Positions 23,901-38,500 of a DNA stretch of 64,000 nt are shown one piece after another. The position numbers and the translations under genes are program-made. Under the pieces are notes generated by a model, which saw only the letters and a program-made list of their open reading frames with translations, ran no database searches and was not told the origin of the DNA. Source of the stretch: Membranipora membranacea. Taxonomy: Eukaryota > Bryozoa > Gymnolaemata > Cheilostomatida > Membraniporidae. Numbering within the stretch: position 1 is the stretch's first letter; each line of letters begins with the position of its first letter. Where the stretch lies: positions 7,562,001 through 7,626,000 of the forward strand of contig OU612068.1 of assembly GCA_914767715.1 (NCBI GenBank). The letters run 5' to 3'.

Positions 23901-26900
23901 AGAAATCAAGTACATATGCACTTGACAGCACAGAAAAGAGGATTCTGGTTAATATTTCAGGAAAGGTTGCCAAAATATACTTCAGTTTGTTTACCACATC
24001 GCCAAGCCCTTGTCAGTCGACTACCACTTTTCCCATGAGGCATTGTTTTCTTTAGTATCCAGATTTTGTTGATAGGGATGGTTACAAATTTGAGCAAACA
24101 AACATTTGTTGAATTGCTTGATTAGGCGTAACTGAACATATCACATTACAAGGGGTCTAATCAGATCAGAGTTAACAAGAGCGGAAATGTCAACTGTGAT
24201 TAGTGTCTAAGGGACCCTCATGTTGCCATAGAATCGGGGAGAAGGGGGCCTGAGTGTATGACAATGCCGGAGAAATAAACACTCAACTGTCATAACTAGC
24301 TTGTAGTAGACACTGAACTGTGGACTTGTGTCAGATTTGCCGTGGAGTATTTGCAAAATTGTTACATCAATATTCAGGTTACTAGGCATTCCTATCTACA
24401 TTCAAACAGTCAGGTACTTGAGATGGAGTGTTGCAACAAGGATCCTTGGGGTAACCATTGAATTGGGTGTGCTATATTTTGATGTTAATAAAAATTCGAG
24501 CCAATTTGGTAATATCTTATCTGTGCTTTTCTTATCCAGTATGACCACCGGAGAGATCGGTAATGAAGAGCCATTTAATTGTTTAGTGTTTGTATTTAGA
24601 CTAAGAGTCTCACCTTGGTGCAGTCAGTAGTGTTGAGGGTGAGCGGAAGTTGTCTCACGGTACCCCTGCCAAGAGATTCTTTCTTTCGCTGATTATTGAA
24701 ATTGATGTGTTCTCTCTTTTCGTCATTATTGAGTTGGCGACAGTATCTCATATCACTATCATGTGGAGGTAACTGCCAGATGAGCTGTTTCATTCTGTAT
24801 TGTTCCCCGGCTGATCCAATAAATGGTATTTTATCTTCTGGAAGATGGTTGAAGTATTGGTGTACCTGTTAAAATAAGAAGGGGTATGTATGAGAATTAA
24901 GCACAGCTAATGAAATACCTGTCGCGAAAATTGGTAGTATTTATCAGGCGATTTCACCTGTCACACTTGCTCCACTAATGATATAATCGAAATTGAACAT
25001 AATATCATGATAATAAGCTATGAATTTTAAGTTTTCTGTACTCATTCTTATCATTAACGGGCTAAGCTTTAAATTGGTGCAATGTAAGTAACTTTTTAAA
25101 GGTTTTATCAACAGAAATCTGAGTAATTTCATTATGGGTCAGTGGTGGCATGGTGTTAACACCTAGTTTTAAAGTTGACACGAGGATAATTGGGGAAATG
25201 CCTCTCAAATATTGTAATTGCATGTATACTGAGAGCTATTGAGGTTGGTTCAAACCCCACGAAGCCCAGATTTTCATAGCCCGGGGCTAGTGTCAATGTT
25301 GAAGCAAAAATATCCAAGGGCCATAATAAAGTCTAATATCGAAAATGTGTCAATCTGTGTTAAGTGTTATTGGGTGTCAGTAATTCTTCAAATTCACAAT
25401 GGCTGCCCTCAATTCCATGCATAATTTACAAAATAAGGAATTCAGATGATAAGTCGTAACAATTCAGCCCTTGCAAAAGATAATACGCAGAGAATGCATC
25501 GGAGGTGTCAGGGCATGAACTCCAACTTTTAATTAGTTTCTCTGCAAATCAGAGAAAAAAAAGAAAGCCCTGTGCCTGGCAGGAAATTATTCTAGCTATG
25601 CATAGCTCAGTTATGTAACTCACAAGGAAATGAATTCATGCAAATTTATGCCATGTATCTTCAAGGCATCCTTGTAAAATAATATAGGCAGAAAAAAAAG
25701 ATATCAATGTGTCAAACTCAACTCATTTATCAACACAGGTTTAGGTTGCCTCCCCAACAGACAGGTTCAGAGTCCTGGGGCAGTCTCTCTTGTAATATTA
25801 CCATAATGTTGGGGGTTAATTTATTGCTGAGCAAAGTGAAATCCCCTGTAATAATCTCATCACAACAATGGCCCACATGTTGAGTTTGAGTCATTTGGGG
25901 CCGACTATTGTCATTCCTTATCCTTCATTGAGTAAATTTTGAATGTAAACTACTAAGCACAGGTTCTATGTCAGGTGCACCTATTAACTAATTGAAGGGA
26001 CATCAACAGAAGTAATAAAAGAGCTGAGTTCATTTTGTTGTTATATTCATGGGAATGAGATCATGTTGACTCCAATCATGAGAAAGTTGACAAAACTGCT
26101 CACAGCCCAAGCAGGGCATCGCCTTTCTTTACACCTATTGTGTGTTGTTGTAAATCTGATCCCATAGTGTAGGGTGTTTACTGTTGAATGCCCTCCAGGC
26201 TATGACTGACCAGCCAGTGACCAGGCCGTCCAATCTTTAGCGGCAAGCCTCTGACAAATTGGCTTTTGAAGATTTGACATGGCTGAGAATGTGAGGCAAC
26301 ATCCTCAATGTTACGTAGCCATTGTCCGCACTGTCTTTATTTACGGCAGTCTTGAGTTGTTGATTAATGCCATATGACACACTCTGGGTGGATGGTGGAT
26401 AGCATGTATTTGGTAGCCGTAATAACTCAGATTGTCAGACAAAAGATGGGGTTGACGACTGAATATTAAGGGTTTCGCTTCGTGACTGAACAACGATTTA
26501 ACTTGTTATTTTGTCATGCAGATTGCTAAAAGCTTTTTTTACAAGTCGGTGCTCTGTAGTGTTAGAATGACAGCAGTGACGCAAAATGAGATTTGATTAA
26601 ACCTAATGAGGATGGGATGTATCAGAGTATGAAACCAACTTATCAAGGTCAATACTGTGTTTACAAAACAAAGCATGTCATATGAATAGATGTGATCAGT
26701 TGGCTTTGTAGTAACCCTGTGCTCATCTGACGCCTGGCTTGCCGATGATATGGAAACCCACGCCACTGTGTTGAGTTAGGATGAACATCAAACAAATTCA
26801 ACAAAGGCCAGACTGCAAAAAATGCATCAATCGATCAACTTAAAAGACACTTTTATACCAATAATATTTGTGGATGCAGTTTTTGAATGAATTTTGTTTG

Positions 26901-28994
26901 TAGTGAGCTCAAAGCTAAATTGCCATGAAATTCTTGTATATTTAGCCAACAAGTCATTGTGGCTGTTGTTTATTAGCAATGATACAAGGGGACGTTGTTC
27001 GGTGCATTTTGGGCCCCTGCTCCCATACATTTTTCGAGGCAAGCCCCTTGCTTTGACTGATTTTACTAATTATAACAATAACTCTGCGAATCAATACATT
27101 ATTATGTTTAATCAGTGATGTACATCAAAATCGGAATAGGCCCACTCTATTCTCGTAAAAATGGAGACAGTGTCTAATTCACACAGCCGAATAATTAACA
27201 CAGAGTATGAAACCAATTAACTTGTTATGTCCTACCTGCCACTGTAGCTTGGCCCAGCGACAGGCCTCTGAAGATGCTAGGGTTCCCAGCAGAGGGACAG
27301 GTACCTGTTGTAGCATGCTGCAATGATTTTGGTGCAAATGCCGCATAATGCGCATGCATATTTGCAACATATAAAGGAAAGCACCCTGATAATATCCAAT
27401 AAACCTAATTTGTAATAGGCCTTTCTAGGGGATAAAAATGCCAAGAGATTTGTAAAAGAAAGTTGAACACCTTGTTTCCTGTCTGTCAAATAGACTTCAC
27501 AATTTGATTTGGTTTAAGGTTGCAGTCATTAGCTGTCAAGAGTAGTCCTTTATACTTCCATAAAGCACGCAATAAAGAAGTTTTTGGCCTATTCATTATT
27601 GCCATTATTAGGCTGGCAGATTTGCTGACATTCGTCTGTATCATTACTCATGACACACAGGTTTCCCACAAATGCCACTCTTCCTTTACTCAACCTTTAT
27701 TCAGCTTGTTTAGGATTAATTTGTGATTTGTGATGAGTAATTACCTGACCGGAGCGTGATTAAAATTTATATTTAGTCTGATTATTTTGTTGCAAAACCT
27801 CAAATATGACATTTTTATTGCTGTGTCAACGCTCACAGGTTAATGTTTTGCCCAGTAATTTGCTTGCTTCTTTTGTTCAGAGTCAGGAATTCATATTTTA
27901 TGGTGGTGTTTACTCTGGCATAGATTTGCGGCAAACCACTTACAATTCTGATGTATCTTTCAATGCTGCTGGTTAATCGAAATCACAACATGTCCACCCC
28001 AATGGACTTTAAAATAGGATATTAGTTGTGGCCTATGTATTGTGAATTCTGCATGCCAAGAGTGAGCCTCACTTCATTCATGAGTTTTAAAACAACTGGC
28101 TCTGTTATCATTTTGTTGTGTTGTGGTATTGTAATTACAGCCAGGGATGTGTCAAAACAATAATTACAAAATTATCAAACAACCTGTTCTTCAGCGATGT
28201 CCCTAAATTACCTGTTCGGATAATTATCAGTGGCATTATGCTACCTGTCAGTTTGCGGTAAATTTAGATGTTCTTCAGGTGATAAAGTTACAGATTTTCA
28301 TGTTCAGCGGAACCCATGAGGCAGTTGTGTTGGATCTTGTTGGTCTCAGATTTCTTCCATGCCTGTTCTTTTCAATGAGGCACTTATCAGATTTTGTTTG
28401 TTTATGCCTAAACTTACAATTTGAAGCAATATCTGTCAGAGGAGTCTGTGGAAATCGATATCATATTGTGTTGACAGGTGAAAGTAAAACTGAAGCATAG
28501 TACGAACTTTACACTGACATATTCACCTCGCATATCTGATACTTTTCTATTCATTAAAATCCCACACATTGCATCACCACCACACCTGCTCCCAAACTAC
28601 AGAGATCTAATCTGTCTCACTCAGTCTGAATATGATGGCAACTGATGGCATGCTCCCACTGCTGAGGACTACAACCTTTTTCACTGTATTCTGATAAATT
28701 CAGATGTGAATTGAAGTTTTTAACATTTTTCAAGAAAGTTGTAAGGCCATAAAGTCTATATATTTACAATTTAAACATAACAATTGCTTTCACAAGGTAA
28801 ACATGTCCGGTTGACTACATACCAGTTCAGGCCGCAGACCAGGAGGTACCCAGGCATACTCCTCCAGAGCACATCCGCTGTCATTGTCAGATGCCGATCC
28901 GCACTGTCTCTGAAAGTCAGCGATGAGCTTAGTCATGTGAGCCTCAGACACCTTGTGTGAGTCAAACGGACACCTGCAGTTCTGGCAAATCTTC
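20944..28994 (-). CDS. PRICKLE: Prickle: PET + three LIM domains, CAAX end (5' partial)
   Basis: Four minus-strand exons join in phase: 28823-28994, 24614-24865, 23671-23874 and 20944-22086 (stop at 20944-20946), giving 589 codons plus one split codon at the 5' end. The first carries [15 protein letters not shown] and [16 protein letters not shown], the start of the PET domain. The second completes PET ([59 protein letters not shown]). The third holds most of LIM1 ([27 protein letters not shown]). The last holds LIM2 ([27 protein letters not shown]), LIM3 ([31 protein letters not shown]) and a long Ser/Arg-rich tail ending KNCSIQ, a CAAX prenylation box. Prickle is a cytoplasmic core component of planar cell polarity that antagonises Dishevelled opposite Frizzled. 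The first coding exon, upstream of 28994, was not identified. The large intron 24866-28822 holds repeat copy B. Confidence 0.95.
22908..22941. repeat. Near-perfect palindrome (AGAGTAAGGATAT type)
   Basis: AGAGTAAGGATAT is followed by ATCCTTACTCT, in the Prickle intron between exons 20944-22086 and 23671-23874. It is flanked by direct repeats of GATCTGCTC/CATCTGCTC. The same core occurs at 6374-6421. Confidence 0.6.
23607..23634. repeat. GGGAGGGTGGG palindrome
   Basis: GGGAGGGTGGG-GCTCAT-CCCACCCTCCC lies about 37 bp from the edge of the Prickle exon at 23671-23874, on its downstream-intron side. The same motif makes up the larger foldback at 34938-35171. Confidence 0.6.
25513..27946. repeat. 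2.43-kb interspersed repeat, copy B
   Basis: This copy lies inside the Prickle intron between exons 24614-24865 and 28823-28994 and is very close in sequence to copy A (3483-5916), same orientation. Flanks differ completely from those of copy A, which fixes the ends at GCATGAAC and TTACAAT. I see no target-site duplication at either copy. Confidence 0.9.
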
Positions 28995-31900
28995 CTGTAA
29001 TCATAAACATTGCAAAATAAAGCCATCCAAATCATCAAACTGTTATATTAACCAGTTATCTGGGCATTAGAATTCTTCGTGGCTGCTCAAGAGGGGCTCG
29101 AGAGATGGCATGACACCAATGAAATCAGCAAGATGTCAATTTGAGCTATTAACATGTCCACAGATGGTCTGAATGATGTAACAATGCCACAGTAACTATA
29201 ACTCTGATAATAAAACAGACGCTGATGCTGATAGTGTGAGGTACCGTGGGTACTGGCAAGGGTGTTTTGACAGCAGCCGTTAGTGATAAAACTGCTACAT
29301 AGTCTGCTATCCCTGGACAGCCAATATCAACGCACAGTCACACCACTGTGTCCCAGCACTGTGTTGTGTTGTCTCTGGTAAGCTTTTCCAGGCAGAGATT
29401 TATTATCTTTGTGGTAAGCTGTAGTCATTGTTCCAACACAAATATTAGTATAGCAGCATCATGAATAATTTCTAAGTTCAAATTAATTTGAGGCTAATTC
29501 AAGTTGTGTCATGAAGATTGTAGCGTTCTAGCTAGAAATATACATTGACCATTGTGGCATGTCATATTCTATGTCATTTATCAGTTCCACGATATGTGGC
29601 ACCTTCGTGTAAGATGCAGCTGTCAATTCTTTCTTCACAATGACCTCCTGCCATGTGTTGAGCTATATTTTTCTAGTGTTAATGAGTATTTAATTGTGTT
29701 GCAGGGAAAAGCTTCATCAGTTATTGACAAAATTTTGAATTTTACTATGCAAACGTTGAACCTGATCTCTAACTGATAAGGATAATAAATGGAGTTAATA
29801 CAATGCTCACTAGGAATTGCCTACCATCTGCCATGATCTGACACTGTCTACGAGGGGTGTGTGTCACTTTAGTTCAAGTGATTTTCAGAGGCAATAAACA
29901 CAAGAACCTATAACATTATAGTCTCTAAAAGCCGCAACTTAAAATGTGTCAAGAATTTTTTATAATCCGTTAAAAGTTAGATTTATTATCAAAGCTTCAG
30001 TACGGTCTATCATATAGTCAATGAGGCATGCTGAGTGATGATCTCATAGTGATGACGAGAAACAGCAAGTATCACGCTGAAAGGCAATACTTCCGATTAT
30101 GTCTCAAATAATTTAAGATTGATAAATTGATTTGTTGGCAATAAACCTGAGTCAGGAGAGATTAGGGAGGGGCACCAATCGTCAGACAATCCAAGCAATG
30201 AGCAATCAAAAGTGTAAATACCCGAGAGTTAAATCTCTTAATTTTGCCTAATTGCATTACTAATGAATTATTAAAATTGAGGTATGCTTATGTAATTGAT
30301 GGCTAAAAAAGCAAGCAAAGTGGCTTTTGTTAGAGCACAAGTACTCTGACCCATTTATCAGAAGTAAATCCTCAGCTTCCATTATTGCAGCTCGTGTTCA
30401 GACATTCTGAGCCAGACACACATGGCTAATAATTACTACGAGAAAAGGTCTAAAATAGTATCTGCAGACGTTAAATATCCAGGTAAAGGATTTACTTCTG
30501 ACCATAAAGTGTACAGTTACACTAACCAGTCATTACTTCCAATTTGCACTTATGAGTGTCGGTCAAACTGTGGACCACCCAATAAGTTACCTAGCTAGGA
30601 AGTGCCAAAGGACAATCAATCTTTATAGTAGTGCCTACACATCGCATTGATATGGCTTCAACAAGACTGGGTCCTCTCAAAGTCCTACTTGACATGACAG
30701 CATCAATAGAGGTTTAGCACTGAAAGTGATGCTTATGGAAACTGGAGTAAAGTACATGTAGCTGTCAAGCTTGCTAATACCTGTACCTGTTTGGGATTTT
30801 GGGACTGGGCCTTGAGGGTAATGCAGGTACAGGTTTTACACAAACCTGCAAAACAGAGCATTTCTGGCCCCTAAGCATAACATAAATAATAATGCATTGT
30901 TTATTGAGGCAGTAATTAGAAGCTCAACAACTCATTTATAACAATACAGCTTGTAATTATTATCAGCCTTCACCAGGCATTCTATTCTATATCTGTAACA
31001 ACAGGTAATGAATCACTGAAGTACTCATAGCGCACAGTATGCCTGTGATACTGACACTGACTACAGGAAAAGCCCCAGTGCTGCCGAGATACGCCGCCGA
31101 GATACTAAGAGGCTCGATGATTTATATATTTTCACTTATCGTGTCTAATATCTCTTAGACCTATAGACAGGATATGCCAATCTCACAGCTGCTAATGAAA
31201 TATTCATCATCTTAGTTTATTACTCTTGCTAAAGACTGGTAATCCATTAAAATCTCTACAATATTACCTAATGTCATGAGTGATAATAGCCTTATATTAG
31301 GATAATACCTTTCAAATTGAATTTTTTCAAGCTAATAAGATGCCAGGCTTGTAAGGATGCACAAAGATTAATAATATGCCTGAATAGGGAGACGTAGAAT
31401 TTCGATAAGCCAAATGCTGTGGAATTAGCTGTGATTTCTGTGTCCAGGTTTGAGATAAGACACACAATAGACTTCTGATGCTAATGCTATATGGCTGGTT
31501 CTAAAGTCAACATAGTTAATGGGTACCTTAATCACTGCTATAATTTATTTTACTGCATGTAGCTTCAGTAAAGCAGCATCCTATTACAGACAGAGAAATA
31601 TTTACAATTCTATTATAATACATCTATTACTTATCCACTTCACATTTTTTCACATAAGCATCATAGTCATAATATTGAGCGTTGAGTGGCAATCTCAGCT
31701 TCAGCCTAAGGTCTGCAATAAACACAACCAATTAATGAGATGGTATAGAAATACCCCGTAAAAACTTATTGCTGTTATATAAGGAACCACGGCCAAGTCC
31801 TACATGTAAGTGATTTCAATATTTGCCGAAACTTGATTAAGATTGATTGGTCGACCATCGCTGCAAAATACTCTGCCTAAAATCACACAAATAGTCTCAT

Positions 31901-34900
31901 CATTGTTAGCTAAGACTCTCTCTGAGCAGTGTTAGTGGGGTGATCAAACTATTACATTACTTTACTGAATCCATCAGTTTGAGTAATCAATTCCGAATTC
32001 ATGACAGAAACACTCGACTTTTATTTTTAAAACCCTAGAGGCTCAAGAACAGCCTGGCACGAAGAAGCCACAGCATAGGATATAAGTGAGAGCATCAAAG
32101 GTCAACCATTGCCATACAGTATTCTTCTCCTGTAATCTGGTGCGAATTTTCACAAATTACCACGCTAGACAGACCCATGCAGGGCCGGTGTAATCATACA
32201 TCAAAGATAGGACCATAGCTGGATGCTATTTTCTTTAGGCGCAAATGATAATAATGAACAGTTATCTGAGAAATCATGTCCAGAAACCACAATCAAGTAA
32301 CGAACACACATTATCTTCTCTGAGCATCTGGTAATCCTATAGGTCTGCTGTAATTGGATGTTGATAAAAGAGATTTGGTGCTTTCATAACAGTAATTGGA
32401 AGTTGTTTGTGAGGAATTGTCTGCCTGTGTTGTGTGTACGCTCTCAATTGAGCTCACAATGGCTTCCTAACTCTTGTATTGTTTGGTAGTGTTTGAGTGA
32501 AGGATGATTATAGAAGTTGTCTATTGTTACGCTAATTGAGGTCCATTATTACCTCCTGACTGGTGTAATAAATCACAACTCTGCTATCAGCTGCTTTGCA
32601 TGTCAACTTTATATTTGGCACAGCGCTGCTATTAAAGATTACAAATAAGTACCAAATGGAAGGCTAGTAAACACCTGTTGCTACTGACATCCATGACAAG
32701 ATTTCAGCACAGTATGACTGTGCGGACCACCTGAATTTGCACTCAGCTCATCCTCAAGGGATTGCTAAACTAGTAGTAATAGGTCTTTTGGGTCTTTCTT
32801 GTCCTTAAGATGTTTGTACGATGCGGACATGCAGAATTCATTCACAGACAATCAGGCGGCTTTTCTTATGAGTGAGCTGCGTTATACAATAGATGTTTTC
32901 TAATTGAGAGCACCTGGCCAGACTTGCCCATGTTTGAGCGCAGTGTATATTCACACACCTTGTTTGATTCCGAACAATAGATGCTTGTTTGTATATTGAT
33001 GCTTATCATCAATAAGGGAAGCATTGTTTTGACTGTTGGAACCAAAAATTTCATTTGTAAAAATCCACATTATAATAAGATTGCTAGACATACTGTAGGC
33101 CTACTGCGTAAAACAGTCTTCATGCTCGTGCACAACAAAATGGAATTTACTCCAATGTTTTTCAGCTTTCTCTTCATGCGCGTCATGTTTCCCTTGCCAC
33201 TGATACATCGATTGCGTCAGCAAATTTGTGATACCCTATGGTTTTGCACCTACCTCCAATTGCAGTGTTCTACATATCCAATGCACTGAGAGCATTTGAG
33301 GCAGTCTGAGGTTGTCGATTGCTTTTCCATTTTCTTTGTATCCAGGTCGGAATGTTATCCTTTAACTGGTATGATCAGTGTGTTATTTGCCTTGTGTACT
33401 GCTGCACCTATCACCTAATAAATGTTAATACGATGAGGTTATCAACAGATCATGTCTGATAAACACTAGCCTTCTTTTCAGCACTTTGAGACTTTGCAAA
33501 GTCAATATTTATTTAATGTTTTAAGTAGTAATAAATTAAGATTATGCTTTAGTCTCCTATACCGCTGTACCAGAATGTTATCTACCCACAATGCTTTGTA
33601 GTGTTGAATCTCTTGTGTGTATCAGTGTCCTATTGAAACATGTTCTCAAATTCAACTATTAAATGTACAAGCCAACGGAAATGAGCCGTAAGAGTTTATT
33701 TTGTAGTAGGTAATCACAAGTTTCATATCGAGTAATAATGATAATTTTCACCGCTGCCACTTATGGGTATAAAACAAAGTGGCTACTTCGGCCTGGTTTA
33801 AATTGAGCAAAATGATTAGCTAGAGGCTCCACTCTTGATCAAAACTAATATTTTGAGATCATGATTACCATTGTTACAGCCAATTGGTCAAGAGTCAAGA
33901 CAGAAATTGGTTGTGCCTACGCCAATGAAGGCAGCTTCGTCGCAGCAGAAGTGAAAATAAATTGATGCTTATAAATTAATTGTGTCACATTTACTCACAT
34001 TGAGATCCACTGATACCGAAAGACTGAACGATTATATCCCATATAGTTTTAGTTATCCAGCAAGACAGGCAAAATTTTTAGTGTAGAGTAAAATAATTCA
34101 GCAATTCACAATTCAGCAGTTGCATTTTCAACGATCTCACACCAAACAATAATCCAACAACCATCGATGGTTCATTGAATATACTGGCATTACAAGGGAT
34201 TAAAATCTCTAGGATCTGATTGGATGAATAATCATTTAAGCTCCACCCACTAAGTCATAGTGATGTTTTGCGAAGTTTAAAATTCCTTTGTAATGTTACC
34301 TACTGGTACAAAAAAACAAGAGTGTGCTGGGAAACTCTCATTTAAAAACATTAAACTTTGAGATTAATGAGTTTTCTCCTTCAGATGGTGTCAAAGATTC
34401 AAGTACGCAGGAAACACAAGTGTAGAAATTGAAGAAGCCGCGATGTAATAACACAATTATGTTATAATCTTGTGATTGTTGTGCAAGATATTAAAGCTGA
34501 AACACCACAAACGAACAAAGATAACCATAAAATTAAATTTGCTGAATTTCAACTGTGAAAAGAGGATTGATCGGTGGCAGCAATTAATCATATTATACAT
34601 CATCCGAATCATCTTGATATTAGATCGATCACCAAACTTTTTGAATAACTTGTTACCACTTATACATTACTTTTCATCATCATATTTCCACCACAGTTTC
34701 CTATTTATAATGATTTTTTGTTTAGTTTTATTATTTTCTTCTGTCGCTTATAGAAAAGTGTTTCAATAGAGTTGAAATTTGAAGTCAGTAAAGATGATAA
34801 AATATGTATAAAATATATAAGTGTAAAATAACCCCATGGAAACGGAAGAGTAAAGCCTATTTTCAATTACCTAGCTCAACGTAGATACACGCTGCATGCA

Positions 34901-35592
34901 ATTGGTTGCATAAATTCGCATCCATTGGTTAGCGCAGGGAGGGTGGGATCAATGTACTAAAGGTTTAGTTCATTGGTGGGATATACTTCCCACCCTCTCT
35001 GGTCAGCCCAGGGAGGGTCAGCCTAGGGGAGAGTTTGATTGTCATGATTTGTGAGTTGTGCTCTCCTTGAAAATGAGCAGACAACTTGTAAAGACAAAAT
35101 GGTCTGCTGTTTGTACCAGCAGGGAGGGTGGTATATCCAACCCTCCCTGTTTTTACCAATGAACTAAACCTATATAGACTTAATGATAAATTCATTTTGA
35201 GTCTATGCGTAAACCCTAGTTCATTGTTTGCACCATAGTCATATCTGTATAACATTATATTATGGTTAATAGTCGTAAGTGAGGCTAGCACCTAGAAGGG
35301 TGGTTTTCCCGGAGGGCCGATAATATATCCTCTTAGGTCTAAACGAAACTGTAAAAAGACTTGTCCAAGTAATAAAAAAGGAGCCAATCACAGTCAGCAA
35401 CACTCAAATAGAAAGTTAAAAAGAAGGATCCATCATAAGGCAAGAGGAAATAAATGTGACATTGGCTTGTAAACATTTCGATAATGTTTTGAATCACATG
35501 TAGTTGAGGCATCAAATTTGTTGTCTATTGTGAATATAAACATAGTCAGCTGCGATCAACTGGTCAGCAGGTCTCCATTCCAGAGCCGCATA
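28995..35592. other. Region upstream of Prickle: 5' intron and/or intergenic
   Basis: No exon is supported on either strand over about 6.6 kb. Because the first visible Prickle exon begins in phase 2, at least one coding exon lies further right, and some of this stretch may be Prickle intron. The GGGAGGGTGGG foldback lies at 34938-35171. A weaker inverted repeat (ACCTGTACCTGTTT with GCAGGTACAGGT) lies at about 30780-30835. Confidence 0.5.
34938..35171. repeat. MITE-like foldback with GGGAGGGTGG blocks
   Basis: The outer arms GGTTTAGTTCATTGG (about 34962-34976) and CCAATGAACTAAACC (about 35157-35171) are reverse complements. Inside them, GGGATATACTTCCCACCCTC is matched by GGGAGGGTGGTATATCC on the other side. 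Further GGGAGGGT blocks occur at about 34938 and 35014. Non-coding; related to the small palindrome at 23607. Confidence 0.65.
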
Positions 35593-38500
35593 TCACATTG
35601 GCGGAGCTGAGGCGATGCTTCCAGCAGGAGGATAACTGTAAAGAAAATTTGTATTCTTGTGAGCGACAAAAAACGAACAATACAATCAAACAACAACATC
35701 TTGTTCTGTTCATTTAGAGCAAATAGTTGTGTTGAATCTACTATGCGTTGAAGTTCCCAATCACATGATAAGTCATGATGAAACTAAAAGGTAATCAGCT
35801 TGTTGCCAAACTTAGTTTCTCTGACCGACCTAGCAGTGTGAGGTGGACCTGCTACTGGCTGGTAAGCAGGTGGTCCGGATTGTGGATAGCCTGGAGGTTG
35901 AGAGGACATAGGTGCTCCACCAGGATATTGTGCCGGCTGTGGGTAGTTGTCTCCAGTAGACAATGGTGGATAAATATGCTGATATTGCGGCGGTTGAGGA
36001 GGTCCGGGTTGTGCTGTAATATATTCATAAAATAAACATCGGTTTTTTTTAATTTTCATTCTTCAGTCTTTATTTTGTCATAGGATAAATAACTATCAGC
36101 CATGAACATGATATATTGCTTTCCTGGTCCTGGCATAAGTTGTGATGCGAGTTTTGAAATTACTTCATTCGTTTAATCAGAAGAGTACTCTGATGTAAAT
36201 AGTTATCCATTACTCACTAATTTCATTTGCATGAGTGTCATATAATATGGGAAAATACAAACACCCAATTTGTTATCATCACGACATATATGAATAAAAG
36301 TGGAAAATTACATCGCGTCTCCTCTGAGCCTCAGGTGCCTCACATACCTGGATGGTGAGGATATTGCGGTGGTTGATAAGGATCAGGCTGCGCTCCTTGG
36401 TGAGGAGCTGGATAAGGCTGCCCTGCTGGTGGATAGTTTACTGGCTGTGGGTATGCTCCTGCTGGTGGTCCCTGATATAACACTGGTGCTGTCCTCTGTG
36501 CTCTGGGAACATCCTAGGAAATATACAGTAACCTAAGATTTACTCTACTCATAGTATAAAATCTGTAGGGGCAGAATTCTAATTGAGGAAAAAATCACTA
36601 TGTGCTTGTGCACCGTAACCGAAAATAGGTTGGTTATCTTTGTACCGTGGCTAATGATTAAATTCAAGTGCAAAGGTTATTGCAAAAAATGCAGTTAAAA
36701 TGAGTTGGCTTTGATCAGAAAATTAAAACATGTCATTATGACTTCTTTATAATACTGTTGCCTGGGTGCAGAGACACTGATATATCAGAATTGATATACA
36801 TACAGTGCGGGGATAAGTGCCGGTTGAGGGCCATTGGAATAATGAGTAAGTTTAAAAACTCCAGTCATAAGCACCTGCTTATGAAAGACAACTCCAATGT
36901 CCAATCGCACTTACTTTTATGATCAACCCGATTCCTTGATGAAAGTCAAACTCCTAGAGGGGTTCCGGTTTATTTACAGAAATTTTCAGCAAGAACTCTA
37001 GAGGACTAAATATTATTTACAATTTAGACTAGCTAGTTTGGGGATGATTTAATTTTAGCTAGCACCAATTTTTGCTATCTAAAAGGAGATGCAATAACGA
37101 ATAAAAGGTAATGAGGTTGAGGAGATTTCAGCTAGCTATAAATCTTTGCCATCATCCCGGACAGGATTCGAGCATTCTCCTCTAAGGTATACTAATTTTT
37201 TATAATATTTGTAAAGGACAATCTTGTAATCCCAATCATGGCACTAATAACTTACAGCTGTCATCAAACCACCGAACACAGATCTTCCTGCGTTGTTTGC
37301 GATGTAAGATATCGGATCCTGATTAGGTTGATGTCCCTGGTTATATTGGTAAGTTGTCTGCCCTTGTGGATAGGTAATTGGTCCTTGAATTGGTGGTGGA
37401 GCCATTCCTGCGGGAGGGTAGGATTGTTGGGGCACAGCTATGCCTGTGGCCTGAATATAACAAGCATACAGTATTAGAAATAATTTGGTATTTGTTCAAG
37501 TTTATGCATTCTACTTCAGGAAAGGGAGTGCAAAACCAAGTTTACATATTTCAACATCAGCCTGACAAAGTTCAACTACTTTATCAACATTGATTATATT
37601 TCATAATAACTTCCCAGTAGATTAATGAGTTGATCTCACCATCAATGTTCTGTTCTGTAGGATCAAAGAATAAAAAATAATTCTGATTTATCCTACCTTA
37701 TCTAGAAGATTATCCACCCAGCGTTTATCTGCGAGATTGAATGTTTTCATCAACATAGCTCTTGATGCGGGGTCATTTCCATCAATAAGATATCTGTAAG
37801 AGCATAAACAGGGTACGAAATAAAGTGTTTGAAAAACGTGTTTGAATTGTGTGATGTCAGTTGCCAGTTGCTAAAGTTGACAAGCTGTTTCCCTGACGAT
37901 GTCCACATGTGAGCCGCTGAGATGGCAAGGTAGGGTTAATAAAAGTAGGACTTGGACTTAGAAATAATTGGATATTGTAAAATTGTGGATCATTCGACTC
38001 ACTTGGCGATAATTTGTAGATTTTCTCTCTTCTGTCCAGAATAGATTCCCATCTTCACGAGAGGCTCAGCATCTCTCACTGTCATTGGCAAGATTCTCTG
38101 TAAAAAAATGCTGAAGCATTGTTGGACCCATTATGTTTATACCCGAACAGATCTGCGTCTAAAGATCTTATCACTAGAGTGATTTATTTTAAAGATGAAT
38201 ACAGTTCAAGACATATGACAATGTATTTCAATTGAAACTTGATTCTTGTGACCAGTTAAGTGTTCGTTTTTTAGATATTATGACATAATTTCCTATCATG
38301 ATGTCAAAAAAATTGGTATATTAACTGTCATCAATGAACTGTTTAGTTCATTGCTGTCATAACCAATTAGACTCTCAAAGACAAATAGACAATAGATGCT
38401 ATATGCTTCAGTTATATTTTTGTATTTAGGGAGCAAGGGAAGATCTACCCATGATTACCCTCACATCGATGATATGGTGTATTTGCACTGCTCTGATTTA

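Noticed and set aside
25137-25260. tRNA-derived SINE (B-box-like GGTTCAAACCC)
   Set aside because: The candidate A box is more than 90 bp from the B box, too far for a tRNA-type promoter, and no cloverleaf can be drawn.
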